NCBI GenBank assembly: GCA_020344315.1
Contig: CP070820.1
Coordinates: 538,334 to 601,145, forward strand
DNA length: 62,812 nt
Reading direction: 5' to 3'
Source of the DNA: Candidatus Bathyarchaeum sp.
Lineage (GTDB): Archaea; Thermoproteota; Bathyarchaeia; Bathyarchaeales; Bathyarchaeaceae
Below, one piece after another: positions 43,324-53,019 of the stretch. The translations under genes were made by a program, and so were the position numbers. Position 1 is the stretch's first letter; the number at the start of each line of letters is the position of its first letter. Under the pieces are notes generated by a model. The model saw nothing but the letters and a program-made list of their open reading frames with translations, was not told where the DNA came from and ran no database searches.

Positions 43324-44748
43324 ATGGTAGTGATCTGGATGGAAAGAGTCGGCATCCTAGTAGTTTCGTATGGTTCAAGAGCAGCCGCGATAATAGATGC
43401 CTTCGTTCGCAGCGAAGAATACGCCACAGAAATCTACGTTGTCGACAAACAGAAGAACCCCTTCAACGTGAAAACAGCTAAGAGACACGCTGTAATTTCC
43501 GACTTCAACCTAAAGGAAATTCTCAGGTTCGCCAAAAGACACGAAGAGAGAATAGACTTCGGAATAGTTGGCCCTGAAAAACCAATCATTGCCGGCGTAC
43601 GAGACCTTATCGAAAAAGAAACCCGCATACGGATAATCTGCCCCACCAAAAGATACGCCATCGAAGGCAGCAAAGTGGCTCAACGGCAACTGTTCCAGAA
43701 GGTTGCCCCAGAAGTAAACCCGAAATTCAAGGTCTTCGACCCGAAAGATTATGGCAGCGTTGGGCAGGTTAAAAAAAGTGTCTACGCTTGGCTGAAAGAA
43801 CTTAACAACAAGGTAGCGGTGAAACCTGACAGAGCAACTGCAGGAAAGGGCGTCGGAGTCTGGGGTGACCACCTCAACACTCCCGAAGAGGTCTTCGAGC
43901 ATTTTCTCTCCAACTATGAGCATGGTCCAGTGATAATCGAGGAGAAGGTTCAGGGCGAAGAATCCAGCTTCCAAACATTCTGCGACGGAAAACGCTTGAT
44001 TCCTCTGCCTGAAACCCGAGACTACAAACGAGCCTTCGATAATGATAAAGGACCCAACACAGGAGGGATGGGCTCCTACAAAGACGCTGCTGACATACTG
44101 CCGTTCATGAATTCAAGGGACCGGGAGAAGGAAATCGAACTCATCAACAAGGTTTTCAGAGAGTTGAAAGGAAAAGGAAGCAATCCCGAGTTACGAGGCA
44201 TCCCCTTCTACGCCGCCTTCATCCACACAGACAAAGGACCAAAAATCCTAGAGAATAACAGTCGACCAGGAGACCCGGAAATAATGAACCTGATGCCCAT
44301 CCTGAAAGACGACTTCGTTGAGGTTTGCTACAACATGTTGGACGGAAACCTGAGAAAGGTCAACTTTAGAAAAGAGGCAACAGTTGTGACCTACAAGGTT
44401 CCACCTAACTACGGGGGCTACGCAACCGTCTTTCCTGAACGAGTAGACAAGGCTGAAGTGGATACCGCCGTGGATCTAACTAGAGCACAAAAACTGGTTA
44501 AAGAACGTGGAGACAGTATCAGGGTCTATCCTGGCTCCATGGAGTTGAGAGCTGGAGAAAATTATGCCCTTGGATCTCGAACTGTCTGTATTGTCGGTAT
44601 AGGAGAGGATATTCAAGAGGCGAGGGAATCCTCGTTAGAGGGTATAGGCGCGATTAAGGGCGGGGCTCTCTGGCACAGAAATGATATCGCAGCAAAGGAG
44701 CATATAGAGAAAAGCGTGAGGCACATGAAAAAGTTGAGGAGGCGCTGA
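43324..44748 (+). CDS. purD: Phosphoribosylamine--glycine ligase
   Basis: 474 residues, ATP-grasp enzyme adding glycine to phosphoribosylamine. Signatures: KPDRATAGKGVGVWGDHL (ATP loop), GPVIIEEKVQGEESSFQTFC, GGMGSYKDA, and LENNSRPGDPEIMNLMPIL (metal-binding). ATG 43324 or 43339 are both possible starts. Its stop overlaps the ATG of the next gene (TGATG), so translation is coupled to the HAD gene and likely to ftr. Confidence 0.92.
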   Translation: MVVIWMERVGILVVSYGSRAAAIIDAFVRSEEYATEIYVVDKQKNPFNVKTAKRHAVISDFNLKEILRFAKRHEERIDFGIVGPEKPIIAGVRDLIEKETRIRIICPTKRYAIEGSKVAQRQLFQKVAPEVNPKFKVFDPKDYGSVGQVKKSVYAWLKELNNKVAVKPDRATAGKGVGVWGDHLNTPEEVFEHFLSNYEHGPVIIEEKVQGEESSFQTFCDGKRLIPLPETRDYKRAFDNDKGPNTGGMGSYKDAADILPFMNSRDREKEIELINKVFRELKGKGSNPELRGIPFYAAFIHTDKGPKILENNSRPGDPEIMNLMPILKDDFVEVCYNMLDGNLRKVNFRKEATVVTYKVPPNYGGYATVFPERVDKAEVDTAVDLTRAQKLVKERGDSIRVYPGSMELRAGENYALGSRTVCIVGIGEDIQEARESSLEGIGAIKGGALWHRNDIAAKEHIEKSVRHMKKLRRR

Positions 44749-45854
44749 TGCCAGCAGAAGCGTCGCAACAGAATCCTAGAATATTCGTTACCGACTGTGA
44801 GGGACCTATTTCAAAGAACGACAACGCCTTCGAGTTGACAAGCAACTTTGTACCCGAGGGAGACCACTTCTTTGCCCTGATTAGTAAGTATGATGATATT
44901 CTCGCGGATGTGGTCAAAAAGCCCGGATACAAGGCTGGGGACACTCTGCGGCTGATACTGCCTTTCTTGAGGGCTTACGGAGCAACCAACAAGAAGATAA
45001 AAGAATATTCTTCCAACAACATCTTATTGGTTTCTGGTGCACGAGACACACTCCAATTTGTCAATAGGCTCATGCCCTCCTTCATCGTCAGCACCAGCTA
45101 CGAACAGTATATTTCTTCCTTGTGCCAGCTAACAGGTTTCCTATATAGCAACACCTACTGCACCCGCCTAAACATGGACAAATACGAGATAGACGAAGAA
45201 GAGACGAAGAGGCTACAAGAACTTAAAAGGGAGATGTTGATGCTGCCATTGATTGAAATCCCTAAAAACGCTCAGTCTGTCAACGATTTTACCCAGAGAG
45301 ACCAAGAAACTATACAACGGTTAGATGAGATTTTCTGGGAAGAAATTAGTGGAATGGAATCGGGCATGATGCTTCGGGAGGTTAATCCTGTTGGCGGGTC
45401 AGAGAAGGCAAAGGCTGTGCAGGATATTGTTGAAAAGCTGGAGGCAGGTCTTGAGAGGGTGATGTATGTGGGTGACAGCATAACTGATGTTCAGCCCTTA
45501 AGGTTGGTGAGAGAAAACGGGGGATTAGCTGTCTCTTTCAATGGGAATGATTATTCAGTTCGAGAGTCGGAGATTGCTGTGCTCTCAGGCAACACCACTG
45601 TAACATCAGTTCTCGCAGAAACCTTCAGCAGATTAGGCAAAAATCAGGTATTACAGTTGGTTGAAGAGTGGAGTCCCTCAGGACTGAAAAAATATTGTGC
45701 GTCTCCAGCACTGCGAGAACGAATGTTAGGTTTGTATCCTAAGGTCTTTCCCCAAGTTGAGAAGATAACTGATGACAACAGGGAGAGAATTAAGAGGGAG
45801 AGCAGCGTCTTCAGGAAGACAGTGAGGGGAGAGGCTATAGGAAAGTTAGGATAA
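44748..45854 (+). CDS. HAD-superfamily phosphatase-like protein between purD and ftr
   Basis: 368 residues. HAD motif I reads FVTDCEGPISKND, so the nucleophile would be D16, with Glu at the usual second Asp position. YVGDSITDVQPLR near residue 241 provides the acidic motif. The long helical cap region is not recognised. It resembles the methanogen HAD-like proteins labelled EhaR, though I am unsure of that. Start overlaps purD by one base; ftr follows 18 bases after it. Position suggests a dephosphorylation step in C1 or methanopterin metabolism; that is inference. Confidence 0.7.
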   Translation: MPAEASQQNPRIFVTDCEGPISKNDNAFELTSNFVPEGDHFFALISKYDDILADVVKKPGYKAGDTLRLILPFLRAYGATNKKIKEYSSNNILLVSGARDTLQFVNRLMPSFIVSTSYEQYISSLCQLTGFLYSNTYCTRLNMDKYEIDEEETKRLQELKREMLMLPLIEIPKNAQSVNDFTQRDQETIQRLDEIFWEEISGMESGMMLREVNPVGGSEKAKAVQDIVEKLEAGLERVMYVGDSITDVQPLRLVRENGGLAVSFNGNDYSVRESEIAVLSGNTTVTSVLAETFSRLGKNQVLQLVEEWSPSGLKKYCASPALRERMLGLYPKVFPQVEKITDDNRERIKRESSVFRKTVRGEAIGKLG

Positions 45855-45872
45855 ACATATGACCGTGATTCA

Positions 45873-46778
45873 ATGAAGGCTAGAATAGAAGACACCTATG
45901 CTGAAGCTTTCGACGGATTATATTCCAGAGTCATCGTCACCGCAGACCATCAAGAAGTGCTGGAGAGAGCTGCAGAAGACGCCACAGCCACACCCTCCAT
46001 AGTCATCGGCAGAACTGAAGGCGGCATCGAAAAATGGCTGGACAAACAGGAAACCCCAGATGGACGCAAGGGCGCCATTCTACAGTTCTGGGGAGGAATC
46101 GACGAAAGCAAGCCTCTGGAAGAATCAGTGAAAAAGTTTGAGAAAGAACTCTCATACCGGATACGGCAGGACATCCTCGTGAAGCCTTTCACTGCTCTCT
46201 TTGATGCCTTGCCGAAGCCGGGTGGCAAGATAGGCATGATGGAACGTGTGGGTCATTGCGGAGATGGGTTTGAATGGGAAGAGAAACGTTACGGACGGAA
46301 CATGATTGTTATCCCATTGATGGTTTCTAACTTTTTGATAGAACGTGAATTGGGTTATGCTTGGGGAGTGATGGGAGCCAACTTCTGGTTCATGTGCAGA
46401 ACCAAGCAGGCAGTCATGGAAGCGGGGAGAAAAGCGTTGGATGCCATACATCAGGTTCCGGGCGTCATAACACCTTTCGATGTGTGTTCAGCCGGTTCAA
46501 AACCCGAAACGAAATTTCCGTCGATTGGTCCTACCACTAATCATCCATACTGTTCAACGTTGAAGGAAAGGTTAGGCGAGGAGTCGAAGGTTCCGGAAGA
46601 TGTGCATTATATTCCGGAGATTGTAATCAACGGTTCCTCCATTGAAGCTGTGAAGGAAGCAATGCGAGTTGGTATCGAAAGTGCCTGCAACGTGGATGGA
46701 GTCGTTAAAATCTCTGCGGGAAATTATGGAGGAAAACTTGGACGACACAGAATATACCTGCAGGAGCTGTTTCCATGA
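45873..46778 (+). CDS. ftr: Formylmethanofuran--tetrahydromethanopterin formyltransferase
   Basis: 301 residues, the family's usual length (about 297). It transfers the formyl group from formylmethanofuran to H4MPT in the archaeal Wood-Ljungdahl methyl branch. Diagnostic segments: [20 protein letters not shown] at the start, [12 protein letters not shown], and [19 protein letters not shown] followed by [17 protein letters not shown] near the end. It lies in a purine operon, overlaps the PfkB gene by four bases, and needs methanofuran, which the cluster at 19.7-25.4 kb can provide. Confidence 0.93.
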   Translation: MKARIEDTYAEAFDGLYSRVIVTADHQEVLERAAEDATATPSIVIGRTEGGIEKWLDKQETPDGRKGAILQFWGGIDESKPLEESVKKFEKELSYRIRQDILVKPFTALFDALPKPGGKIGMMERVGHCGDGFEWEEKRYGRNMIVIPLMVSNFLIERELGYAWGVMGANFWFMCRTKQAVMEAGRKALDAIHQVPGVITPFDVCSAGSKPETKFPSIGPTTNHPYCSTLKERLGEESKVPEDVHYIPEIVINGSSIEAVKEAMRVGIESACNVDGVVKISAGNYGGKLGRHRIYLQELFP

Positions 46779-47677
46779 CCTTCCATGTCGTAGGCTTAGG
46801 CGCCCTCAACCTAGACAAACTTTTCAAAGTGAACATGATTGCCCGAGAAGAGGAAGAAGGCTTCATAACAGAACTCAAAGAATCTGCAGGTGGCTCAGCA
46901 GCCAACACCACTGTGGGCTTGGCTAGGCTAGAGCTGAAAACCGGTTTCATAGGGAAGGTTGCTGCAGACCATGAGGGTAACTTTCTCCTTGACGATTTCA
47001 GAACAGAAGGGGTTGACACCAATGGCATAACAGTCTCGGAGAAGGGCAGAAGCGGCGTTGTCATGGGATTCATTGACCCAAAGGGAGATAGAGCATTATA
47101 CGTTGACCCCGGAGTCAACAACCTGATAGAATTCAAAGACATCGACTTAAGTTACGCTGCTAACACCGATTTTCTGCATCTGTCATCGTTTGTTGAAGAA
47201 AAACCCTTCAAAGCCCAAAAAGAACTCATAGATCAGCTTTCCAATGTCAAGATAAGTTTTGATCCCGGGGCACTCTACGCAAGAAAAGGCTTGGAGTCTC
47301 TGAAGCCGATAATCAGAAGGTGCCATGTCATTTTCCCCAACGCCATAGAAACGAAGCTGCTCACAGGACAGGACTATGAGGAAGGCGCCAAAATCTTATC
47401 AGAAGAGGGCGTGAGCATAGCTGCGGTTAAGCTTGGCAAGAAGGGCTGCTACGTCACTAACGGAAAGGAGAGCCACCTTATTGAGCCCTACAACGTGGAG
47501 GTAGTGGACACAACTGGTGCCGGAGACGCCTTCTGCGCCGGCTTTCTCTACGGCTTAATCAAGGGAAGAGACCTTTACGAGTGCGGAAGACTGGGAAACT
47601 TTGTTGCATCCCGCTGCATAGCAAAGATGGGCGCCAGAACCGGATTGCCCAGACTTGAAGACCTAAAAGACCTTTAG
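46775..47677 (+). CDS. PfkB-family (ribokinase-like) kinase downstream of ftr
   Basis: 300 residues, ATG start overlapping the ftr stop by four bases. PfkB signatures: N-terminal [11 protein letters not shown] and [20 protein letters not shown], and the catalytic [17 protein letters not shown] near the C-terminus. It phosphorylates a sugar or nucleoside-like alcohol; substrate not readable. Translational coupling to ftr suggests a C1-cofactor or purine link, for example a ribosyl-phosphate step. Convergent with purQ; the stops overlap by four bases. Confidence 0.85.
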   Translation: MTFHVVGLGALNLDKLFKVNMIAREEEEGFITELKESAGGSAANTTVGLARLELKTGFIGKVAADHEGNFLLDDFRTEGVDTNGITVSEKGRSGVVMGFIDPKGDRALYVDPGVNNLIEFKDIDLSYAANTDFLHLSSFVEEKPFKAQKELIDQLSNVKISFDPGALYARKGLESLKPIIRRCHVIFPNAIETKLLTGQDYEEGAKILSEEGVSIAAVKLGKKGCYVTNGKESHLIEPYNVEVVDTTGAGDAFCAGFLYGLIKGRDLYECGRLGNFVASRCIAKMGARTGLPRLEDLKDL

Positions 47678-48492
47678 AAGCGACTCTTCAGGTATTCTAC
47701 CATAGATTCGAAGACCAGTTTTCCGTCCCCATACGTTGGCATGTTTTCTGTTTTGGTCCAGTCAGGTAGTTGCCAACCGTAAAAGGCTCGTTCAGGGTGA
47801 GGCATCAAACCAAAAACTGTTCCTGTGGGGTCGCAGATGCCCGCGATATCGTGGAAGGCACCGTTAGGATTCACAGGAAATTCACCCTCTGCATATTCGC
47901 CCTCTTTGTTGCAGTATCTGAATACAAGCTGATCATTATCATACAACTTTCTCAGATAGCGGTCTTCATTCTCTTTCGAAAAGAGGAACCTGCCTTCAGC
48001 GTGAGCCACAGGTATCCGTAACACGTTTCCTTTCGGGATTTTCTGGGTGAAGAGGCACCTGCCAGAATTTTCGTGTTTGAGGTAGGTCCATCTGCAGTTA
48101 TAGCCGATGGGAATGTTGGTTGCCAAAGTTGCTTCTGGATACTCACTGATTCCTTCAAAAGCTGGCAGCAAGCCTGCTTCAACCAGAACCTGAAAACCGT
48201 TGCAGATTCCTAGAATTGGTCGTCCCTCTTCGACAAACATTTTCAGGTCGTGACGAAGTTTAGTGAGGGTTCCCTTAGCCAAGATGGCTCCAGCCCGCAC
48301 GTAATCGCCGTAGGAGAATCCTCCGGGAAAAACGAGTGCATTATAGTCTAGGAGACTGGCTTTTTTCACTATTTCGTTAAGATGATTGATGTCTGCCTTG
48401 ACTCCTAGTTCGTCGAAGGCTCTTTTGGTCTCTGCGTCACAGTTTGTTCCGCCGACTCTAATTACGCAGACGCGAATCTCCTCTACTTTCAT
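47674..48492 (-). CDS. purQ: Phosphoribosylformylglycinamidine synthase glutaminase subunit
   Basis: 272 residues, longer than bacterial PurQ but usual in archaea. Class I glutaminase: GICNGFQVLVEAGL holds the nucleophilic Cys, VAHAEGRF and PHPERAF the His/Glu side. With PurL and PurS it forms FGAM synthetase. Four bases separate it from purL. Confidence 0.93.
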   Translation of the reverse strand: MKVEEIRVCVIRVGGTNCDAETKRAFDELGVKADINHLNEIVKKASLLDYNALVFPGGFSYGDYVRAGAILAKGTLTKLRHDLKMFVEEGRPILGICNGFQVLVEAGLLPAFEGISEYPEATLATNIPIGYNCRWTYLKHENSGRCLFTQKIPKGNVLRIPVAHAEGRFLFSKENEDRYLRKLYDNDQLVFRYCNKEGEYAEGEFPVNPNGAFHDIAGICDPTGTVFGLMPHPERAFYGWQLPDWTKTENMPTYGDGKLVFESMVEYLKSRF

Positions 48493-48496
48493 GCGA

Positions 48497-50869
48497 TCAT
48501 CCTCCCAGAACGCCCTTCCAGCGTCTCCTCAATTCTGTTAAATCTGCGCGAACAACGTTTTTTTCCTTCAAACCATAAACCGAAAGAATGCCCTCTTTCT
48601 TAACTCTGCCAATCTCCGCGCAAACACTGCCGTTCATTAAGGCTTCGAAATCTTCTCTACGCTTTTCTGGAACTTCCACCAAGAATCTGCTGTTCGATTC
48701 CGAGAAGAGAAGAAAATCGTTTCTACGGATTTCACTGGTTCTTGGAACCTTTTTCAGGTGCAGTTCTACACCATAGCCGCTACTGAATGCCATCTCCGAT
48801 GAAGCAACTGCTACTCCTCCATCAGATAGGTCGTGGCAAGACCTAATATACCCCGAATCAATGGCTTTTGTGATTAAGTTCATTGTTTCTTTCGCTTGCT
48901 CTATCCTCACTTTTGGCACTGTCGCTCCTGTGAAGCCTTTGAGTTGATAATATTGGGAGCCCCCTAACTCTGGGTAGGTTTTGCCGACTAGGTAGATGGG
49001 GTTTCCCGGCTGCTTTAACTCCATGGAGACTGCCTTCCGTATATCGGGGATTATTCCGATGGCAGTGATTAGGAGAGTTGGAGTGACCGGTCCCAGAGGC
49101 GATTCGTTGTAGAGGCTGTCTTTTCCTGAAATGAATGGTGTTTTGAAGCCTTTGGCGAAGTCGTAGCAGGCTTGGCAGGCTCTTGTCAGAGAACCTAACC
49201 GATCGGGTTTTTGTGGGTTTCCCCAGGAGAAGTTGTCAAGTAATGCTATTCTTCTTCCGCCAACGGCAATGTTGTTTCTTATAGCCTCATCAATAGCTGA
49301 AGCTGCCATCCAGTAGGGGTCAATCTTCCCGTAGTTTGGATTCATTCCACAGGAGATGACGACGCCCTTCCAAGAATCTGGGAGCGGTTTTATGACCGCG
49401 GCGTCGTTTGGTCCACCGTATTTGCTTTGGAGTGGTTTCAGAACTGTGTTTCCTTTCACTTCATGGTCGTAGGTTCTTATCACTGATTCTTTGCCCGCGA
49501 TGTTTGGTGTAGAGATGACTTGGAGAATTTCTTCTGTTAGGTCTGTGGGTTCTGGGAAAGTTGGCTCTTTCAGGTCGGGTTCATTCCACTCTGCGGTTCC
49601 CTTGAACTTTGGAGGGTTAAAAATGAAGTCTATGTCCAACTCTGCGACCCGCTGTCCCAGATAATCAACTCTGAGAATTCCGTCATCCGTGAATTTGCCT
49701 ATTGGGGTTGCTTTGACGTTTTCGCTCTCGAAAATTTCTAAAGTTTTCTGAAGATTCTTCTCTGGAACCGAAAGGAGCATCCTCTCCTGTGATTCGGAGA
49801 CGTAGATTTCCCAAGGAGCCAAGCCCTGATATTTTAACGGTATCTTTTCAAGGTTTACATGAATTCCGCAGTTGGACCTGTCAGCCATCTCTCCGGTGCC
49901 GCAGGAGATTCCGCCGCCACCTATGTCGGTTATGGCTGAGCCTAAACCTTCATCCCTCAGTTTATTGATCGCCCGCTTGACTTTCTCCTCCTCTATGGGG
50001 TTTGCAATCTGAACTGCAGGTCTCGAAATCTCTTCTGACTCTTTAGTTAATTCTGCCGAGGCGAAGGTGACGCCATGGATTCCGTCTCTTCCTGTCTCTC
50101 CTCCCACAAGAAGTGCGATGTCTCCTGGTTTTGTGTCTTTCACAAACTTGTTCTTCGGTAGGATTCCTATGCATCCGCAATATACCACAACATTGCCGAC
50201 GTAGCTTTCGTCGAAGTGTATGGCTCCATTGACTGTTGGGATTCCCATGTTGTTTCCGTAGTGTCCTATGCCTGCGACTACTCCTCTGTAAACGTATTTT
50301 GGATGTTTTGTTCCGGGAGGAAGCTTACTATAATCGTAGTCTAGTGGACCGAAGCATAGGACGTCTGTGCAGGCTATGGGGTCAGCCCAGACGCCTAGTA
50401 TGTCTCGTATGACGCCACCGGTTCCTGTGGCTGCTCCTCCGAAGGGCTCTATAGCAGAGGGGTGGTTGTGGGTTTCAACCTTTGCCGCGATGGTATAGTT
50501 TTCCTCAAATTCGATTATACCGGCGTTGTCTTCGAAAACCGAAACGCACCATGAGGGATTAAGCTCCTTTGTTGCTTTGGCAATGTATGTTTTTAAGAGG
50601 CTCTTGATTTCACCTTCGGGTGTTGTTATGTTGCCTTTGAAGGTTTTGTGGTAGCAGTGTTCAGACCATGTTTGCCCGATGGTTTGAAGCTCCACGTCTG
50701 TGGGGTTTCTTTTCTTTCTGGAAAAATAGTTTTTAACTGCCTTCATCTCGGTTAGGTTCAGTGCGATTCCTAATTCTCTGCTGATTTGGAGCAGTTGCTT
50801 GTCGTCGGCCTCCTGCAGGTTAACTTCTACAAGTTCGAAGGGTACGTCTCTCTTGACGTAATGGCTCAT
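48497..50869 (-). CDS. purL: Phosphoribosylformylglycinamidine synthase large subunit
   Basis: 790 residues, small-type PurL used with separate PurQ and PurS. Signatures: TIGQTWSEHCYHKTF, VETHNHPSAIEPFGGAATG, TDIGGGGISCGTGEM and SGKDSLYN in the two halves of the AIRS-like fold. Its ATG overlaps the end of purS by four bases. Transcribed with purS, purQ and probably purM. Confidence 0.94.
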   Translation of the reverse strand: MSHYVKRDVPFELVEVNLQEADDKQLLQISRELGIALNLTEMKAVKNYFSRKKRNPTDVELQTIGQTWSEHCYHKTFKGNITTPEGEIKSLLKTYIAKATKELNPSWCVSVFEDNAGIIEFEENYTIAAKVETHNHPSAIEPFGGAATGTGGVIRDILGVWADPIACTDVLCFGPLDYDYSKLPPGTKHPKYVYRGVVAGIGHYGNNMGIPTVNGAIHFDESYVGNVVVYCGCIGILPKNKFVKDTKPGDIALLVGGETGRDGIHGVTFASAELTKESEEISRPAVQIANPIEEEKVKRAINKLRDEGLGSAITDIGGGGISCGTGEMADRSNCGIHVNLEKIPLKYQGLAPWEIYVSESQERMLLSVPEKNLQKTLEIFESENVKATPIGKFTDDGILRVDYLGQRVAELDIDFIFNPPKFKGTAEWNEPDLKEPTFPEPTDLTEEILQVISTPNIAGKESVIRTYDHEVKGNTVLKPLQSKYGGPNDAAVIKPLPDSWKGVVISCGMNPNYGKIDPYWMAASAIDEAIRNNIAVGGRRIALLDNFSWGNPQKPDRLGSLTRACQACYDFAKGFKTPFISGKDSLYNESPLGPVTPTLLITAIGIIPDIRKAVSMELKQPGNPIYLVGKTYPELGGSQYYQLKGFTGATVPKVRIEQAKETMNLITKAIDSGYIRSCHDLSDGGVAVASSEMAFSSGYGVELHLKKVPRTSEIRRNDFLLFSESNSRFLVEVPEKRREDFEALMNGSVCAEIGRVKKEGILSVYGLKEKNVVRADLTELRRRWKGVLGG

Positions 50870-51117
50870 CTTGCTTCCTCGATTTCATAACTGTAGTTGT
50901 CTTTGGTTGGGTTGGCAAGGAGTCTTCTGCACATTTCCTCTACTGCTTCCTCAGCTTTTTCTCTAGAGTCTGCTTCAAAAAACACCTCGTAGACCTTGCT
51001 TACACCGACCTTTTTAACGGAATACTTCAGTTCCTTCAGGGATTGTGCTGTCATTTCTCCTTCAGGATCTGAATGTCCCGGTTTGAGACTGACTTCGATT
51101 CTTGCGCGATACATCAT
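50866..51117 (-). CDS. purS: Phosphoribosylformylglycinamidine synthase subunit PurS
   Basis: About 83 residues from ATG 51117 (ATG ATG tandem; the second at 51114 is equally possible); a frame extension to 51138 is unlikely. Small ferredoxin-like subunit bridging PurL and PurQ: YRARIEVSLKPGHSDPEGEM, then VSKVYEVFFEA. A minus-strand TTTAAAT at 51141-51147 lies ~27 bases upstream, suggesting a leaderless start. Confidence 0.9.
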   Translation of the reverse strand: MMYRARIEVSLKPGHSDPEGEMTAQSLKELKYSVKKVGVSKVYEVFFEADSREKAEEAVEEMCRRLLANPTKDNYSYEIEEAR

Positions 51118-51185
51118 GATTGTTAGTGAAAATAACAAAATTTAAATGTTATCTAGATGAAAATTTAAATAAACAGTTAAACCCG

Positions 51186-52271
51186 TTACTTCAACTCCAG
51201 CTTTCTTCCATTGTACTGGGCAACAATTTTTTCTGAGGATGTTGCTTCACCGATTCGTTCTGCTTCAATCCCAGATTTCTCAATTATGGAGATCGCATCG
51301 TCTTCGTCGTTTTTGTCCACGACTACAGCGAATCCCCATCCCATGTTGAAGGTTTTCAGCATCTCCTCATCTGTTACTGTGCCTCTAACTTCTGGAGCTG
51401 TCTTCTGGATCAACTCGAAGACTGGCTGTGGCTTAAAATTGGTGAATTCGAATCCTATTCCTTTGGAAAACTTCATGAGCCGGTCGAACTTCAGGTAAGC
51501 GTCCCCTGTAACATGGATAGCACCCTTTATCTCCACCTCTTTAGCCGCATTCAGGAAAGGTTTAACGTATATTCGTGTGGGTTCTAGGACCTCGTAAATG
51601 ATTTCTTTGTTGAATCCATCTGGAACGCCGAGGGGCTCGTATTTGCCGCCCCACTCTTTGAAGAGAACTTTTCTTACGAGCGATATTCCGTTGCTATGAA
51701 CGCCTGAGCTTCTTAAACCCACGACAGCGTCGCCTGGTTTGATGTTGCTTCCAAAGATAATATCATTCTCTAGAACTTCGCCTACGCTGGCAATGATGAG
51801 GTCGAAGCCTTTTCCAGTTTTTATTCCTTTTATGATGTCTGCTACGTCTCCGATTTCTCCTCCGGGCACTGGACAGTCTGCTTCAGCAGCGCCTTTAGCT
51901 ATGCCCTTCAGCCACTCCCTAACTAATTCGGGATCAGAGATCTGAGCGTGGATGTTGTCAACTAGGGCTAAGGGCGTGGCGCCTGACCTTATTACATCGT
52001 TGACAGCCATGGCAACTCCGTCTATTCCGATCGTGTCATACTTGTCTGCTAGCTGCGCCAAGAGAACTTTGGTTCCAACTCCCTCGATAACCAGATCTAA
52101 GTAGCGGTCGCCGGCAGAAAAGATGTTGCCGTAGGGCAATTGAGCAACCTTTCCGTATCTGCCTAACGGGTAGGTTTGTTTCAGAATTGAGAGAGCCTCC
52201 TTTGATTTCGCTCTTGTCTCTCTATCCACTCCCGCCTCAGTGTATGTGAACTTCTTTGACAACGCTTTCAC
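51186..52271 (-). CDS. purM: Phosphoribosylformylglycinamidine cyclo-ligase
   Basis: 361 residues, AIR synthetase. Signatures: VIEGVGTKVLLAQLADKYDT, GEIGDVADIIKG, GLRSSGVHSNGISLVRKVLF and HVTGDAYLKFDRLMKF. It converts FGAM to AIR. About 70 bases lie between it and purS; it may share the purine promoter or have its own AT-rich one. Confidence 0.94.
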   Translation of the reverse strand: MKALSKKFTYTEAGVDRETRAKSKEALSILKQTYPLGRYGKVAQLPYGNIFSAGDRYLDLVIEGVGTKVLLAQLADKYDTIGIDGVAMAVNDVIRSGATPLALVDNIHAQISDPELVREWLKGIAKGAAEADCPVPGGEIGDVADIIKGIKTGKGFDLIIASVGEVLENDIIFGSNIKPGDAVVGLRSSGVHSNGISLVRKVLFKEWGGKYEPLGVPDGFNKEIIYEVLEPTRIYVKPFLNAAKEVEIKGAIHVTGDAYLKFDRLMKFSKGIGFEFTNFKPQPVFELIQKTAPEVRGTVTDEEMLKTFNMGWGFAVVVDKNDEDDAISIIEKSGIEAERIGEATSSEKIVAQYNGRKLELK

Positions 52272-52474
52272 ATCTGTTCATTGGTGAATTTTTCTTATAA
52301 GTTACGCTGGTCCACTACCAAAGCAGTCTAAACAGCTTCTATCGAAGTAGACGCCTAAAACAAGTTTCAAACTGTAAAAGTTGTTACTCGAGTAAAGAGT
52401 CCAAGTCATATTTGAAGTCTAATAACAGAAGATTGTTGAAAACAGCTTTTTCCTGAAATCGTCAGCACTGCATC

Positions 52475-52981
52475 TTACTTTTTGTTTTCCGATATCTTCT
52501 TTACTTCCTCGGCGCCCTCATAGACCGATTTTTCCATCTTCTGCTTAAACCGATCAAGGCTTTCATTGAGAACTGGGTTGGAGAGGGCAAGGATTCTCAC
52601 GGCTGCGAGGGCAGCGTTTTCAGGCTTAGAGACATAGGCAACTGGTATCCCCCTAGGCATTGCTGTAGAAGAAAAGATTTTGGCGCCTCCGTATTTTTCA
52701 GAGTCTGGAGGACAGGCTATAACTGGATATTTTGTGTAACCGGCAACGACTCCCGAAAGGGCATCTGACAAACCTGCAACAGTGATATAGACAATGTTGC
52801 CGCCGCTGTCCTCGTATTCCTGTAAGTTCTTCAGCAGTTTTTGTGGAGTTCTGTGGGCTGAAGCAACGTTGTAAATACAGGTGATTGGAAATTTTTCTGC
52901 CTTTAGGAAATCTTTGATTCGGGAAGCAAACGAAAGGTCTCTTGGGGACCCCATGAGAACGATAATCTTCTCTTTTGGCAT
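52475..52981 (-). CDS. purE: N5-CAIR mutase / AIR carboxylase PurE
   Basis: About 168 residues from ATG 52981 (MPKEKIIVLMGSPRD); the frame is open to a TTG at 53002. PurE family: NVASAHRTPQKLL (active-site His region), VAGLSDALSGVVAGYT and CPPDSEKYGG. It lacks a PurK partner here, so it may be the class II type that uses CO2 directly; the sequence does not decide this. Confidence 0.88.
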   Translation of the reverse strand: MPKEKIIVLMGSPRDLSFASRIKDFLKAEKFPITCIYNVASAHRTPQKLLKNLQEYEDSGGNIVYITVAGLSDALSGVVAGYTKYPVIACPPDSEKYGGAKIFSSTAMPRGIPVAYVSKPENAALAAVRILALSNPVLNESLDRFKQKMEKSVYEGAEEVKKISENKK

Positions 52982-53019
52982 GACTATACAATAGTTAGGC
53001 AATGAAATTTAAGGTTTGG

